Source of the DNA: Acidobacteriota bacterium
Lineage (GTDB): Bacteria; Acidobacteriota; Blastocatellia; Pyrinomonadales; Pyrinomonadaceae
Assembly: GCA_020199975.1 (NCBI GenBank)
Contig: JAIVJP010000053.1
Location: 1-6,793 of the forward strand
Length of the DNA stretch: 6,793 nucleotides
Direction of reading: 5' to 3'
Shown: piece by piece, positions 6,317 through 6,793 of the stretch
Layout of the letters: every line of letters starts with the position of its first letter
Numbering within the stretch: position 1 is the first letter of the stretch
Translations under genes and position numbers: made by a program
The notes under the pieces: generated by a model
Told to the model about the DNA's origin: nothing
The model's database searches: none
The model's input: the letters and a program-made list of their open reading frames with translations, nothing else

Positions 6317-6346
6317 TTGACTCGCTGAATCTTGAACGTCCATAAT
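6317..6346 (+). promoter_or_regulatory. Candidate sigma-70 promoter for the coiled-coil protein gene
   Basis: TTGACT (6317-6322) and CATAAT (6341-6346) are separated by 18 nt, and each matches five of six consensus bases. Transcription would start near 6353, giving a leader of about 100 nt before GTG 6455 that includes the ACCCA/TGGGT dyad (6403-6418). The -35 box and spacer length are identical to those of the opposing promoter. Confidence 0.5.
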
Positions 6347-6454
6347 TACTCGAGACCTTCCGTCGTGCGGTTCTCTCGGGACTAGAGATAACTAAGGGCC
6401 TTACCCAGGAACTTGGGTTCATCCAAACGACGCACCAACTGAGGAACTGAAACT

Positions 6455-6793
6455 GTGGTCAGCGGACAACTGGAAGAAAGCTTGCGCCATGAGATTGAGA
6501 GTTATATCGAAGGGCGCCTGAACGGAGTCAGGCAAGAGATTTCTGAACTTCAGAGCCAGCTCAATGAATCTCTCACTCGGCTGCTCGATCGCCAGGGCGA
6601 AGTTCAATTGGATGGATCCGTGGCGGCGTCCATTCTCCAGCATCTCAGAGCCGCACATGAAGAGGGGATAGATGTCGCTGCCTCGGAATCCTCGCGGGCC
6701 AAAGCATCGAGCGACATGGCCATCGTGAAAGCAGCCGTTGCCGAGATCGGCGAGCAATCCGCACAGGTAGACCTACTCAAGACTCTGGTTAAC
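6455..6793 (+). CDS. N-terminal part of a coiled-coil, probably signalling protein (runs off the window)
   Basis: The frame is open for 113 codons from GTG 6455 to the window edge. GTG is the first possible start because TGA 6440-6442 lies upstream in frame, and GAGGA (6441-6445) serves as ribosome site. The product begins MVSGQLEESLRHEIE and has a heptad-like, Glu/Leu/Gln-rich stretch (about residues 6-50, with ISELQSQLNESLTRLL at its core) expected to form a coiled coil. An Ala-rich helical part follows (ASESSRAKASSDMAIVKAAV). There is no signal peptide or membrane segment, so it appears cytoplasmic. From memory, similar N-termini in Acidobacteriota precede GAF-like sensory domains; the portion that would show this is outside the window. 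Divergent orientation beside a receiver-only regulator supports a signalling role, as inference. A minus-strand frame over the same bases is judged a shadow. Confidence 0.75.
   Translation, partial: MVSGQLEESLRHEIESYIEGRLNGVRQEISELQSQLNESLTRLLDRQGEVQLDGSVAASILQHLRAAHEEGIDVAASESSRAKASSDMAIVKAAVAEIGEQSAQVDLLKTLVN

Larger units (their letters stand above)
6189..6454. other. Divergent intergenic control region
   Basis: The 266-bp gap separates the minus-strand regulator from the plus-strand coiled-coil gene. It holds one candidate promoter for each gene, a dyad midway between them, a CGGGG/CCCCG hairpin (6202-6216) in the regulator leader, and an ACCCA/TGGGT hairpin (6403-6418) in the leader of the rightward gene. 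GAGGA (6441-6445) is the ribosome site for the GTG start at 6455. No gene was seen in it. Confidence 0.6.

Noticed and set aside
6419..6757. 112-codon minus-strand frame at the right end
   Set aside because: The plus-strand frame from GTG 6455 has a ribosome site, a promoter candidate and a heptad pattern; the minus frame looks like its shadow and would run into the regulator's control region.

Overview
The window is a moderately GC-rich bacterial chromosome segment with Shine-Dalgarno-led genes and several exported proteins. Two proteins carry twin-arginine (Tat) signals and two carry Sec-type signals. From protein style alone (Tat-exported class V aminotransferase, an exported protein of the 'WRGIVPL...' type, and a receiver-only regulator beside a coiled-coil signalling protein), an Acidobacteriota-like soil bacterium is my best guess. 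No rRNA, tRNA, CRISPR array, IS element or phage gene was seen, and the taxonomic guess is inference.

Layout. A possible gene tail lies at 3-92. On the plus strand follow a Tat-targeted PLP enzyme (186-1469), a small secreted alpha/beta-barrel-like protein (1688-2146) with a good candidate promoter upstream, and a 302-bp gap holding two strong hairpins. Next come a Tat-targeted beta-lactamase-fold serine hydrolase (2449-4182, TTG start), a small exported protein of unknown function (4240-4758) and a SAM-dependent O-methyltransferase-like protein (4799-5818). Convergent to the last is a receiver-only response regulator on the minus strand (6188 down to 5670), whose C-terminal tail is read from the antisense strand of the methyltransferase gene. 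Diverging from the regulator is the 5' end of a coiled-coil protein (6455 onward) that runs off the window.

How the genes relate. The plus-strand genes have separate ribosome binding sites and mostly sizeable gaps, so they look like a loose neighbourhood rather than one operon; only 4240-4758 and 4799-5818 (40 bp apart) are likely cotranscribed. The regulator and the coiled-coil gene form a divergent pair: each has a TTGACT -35 box, an 18-nt spacer and a near-consensus -10 box, and an inverted repeat lies almost exactly midway between the two -35 boxes. This suggests coordinated control of a small signalling module.

I did not find a clear new multi-gene system. The observations most worth checking are the symmetric divergent promoter region, the receiver protein that seems to have lost its normal stop codon, and an apparent in-frame loss of roughly a dozen residues in the aminotransferase.
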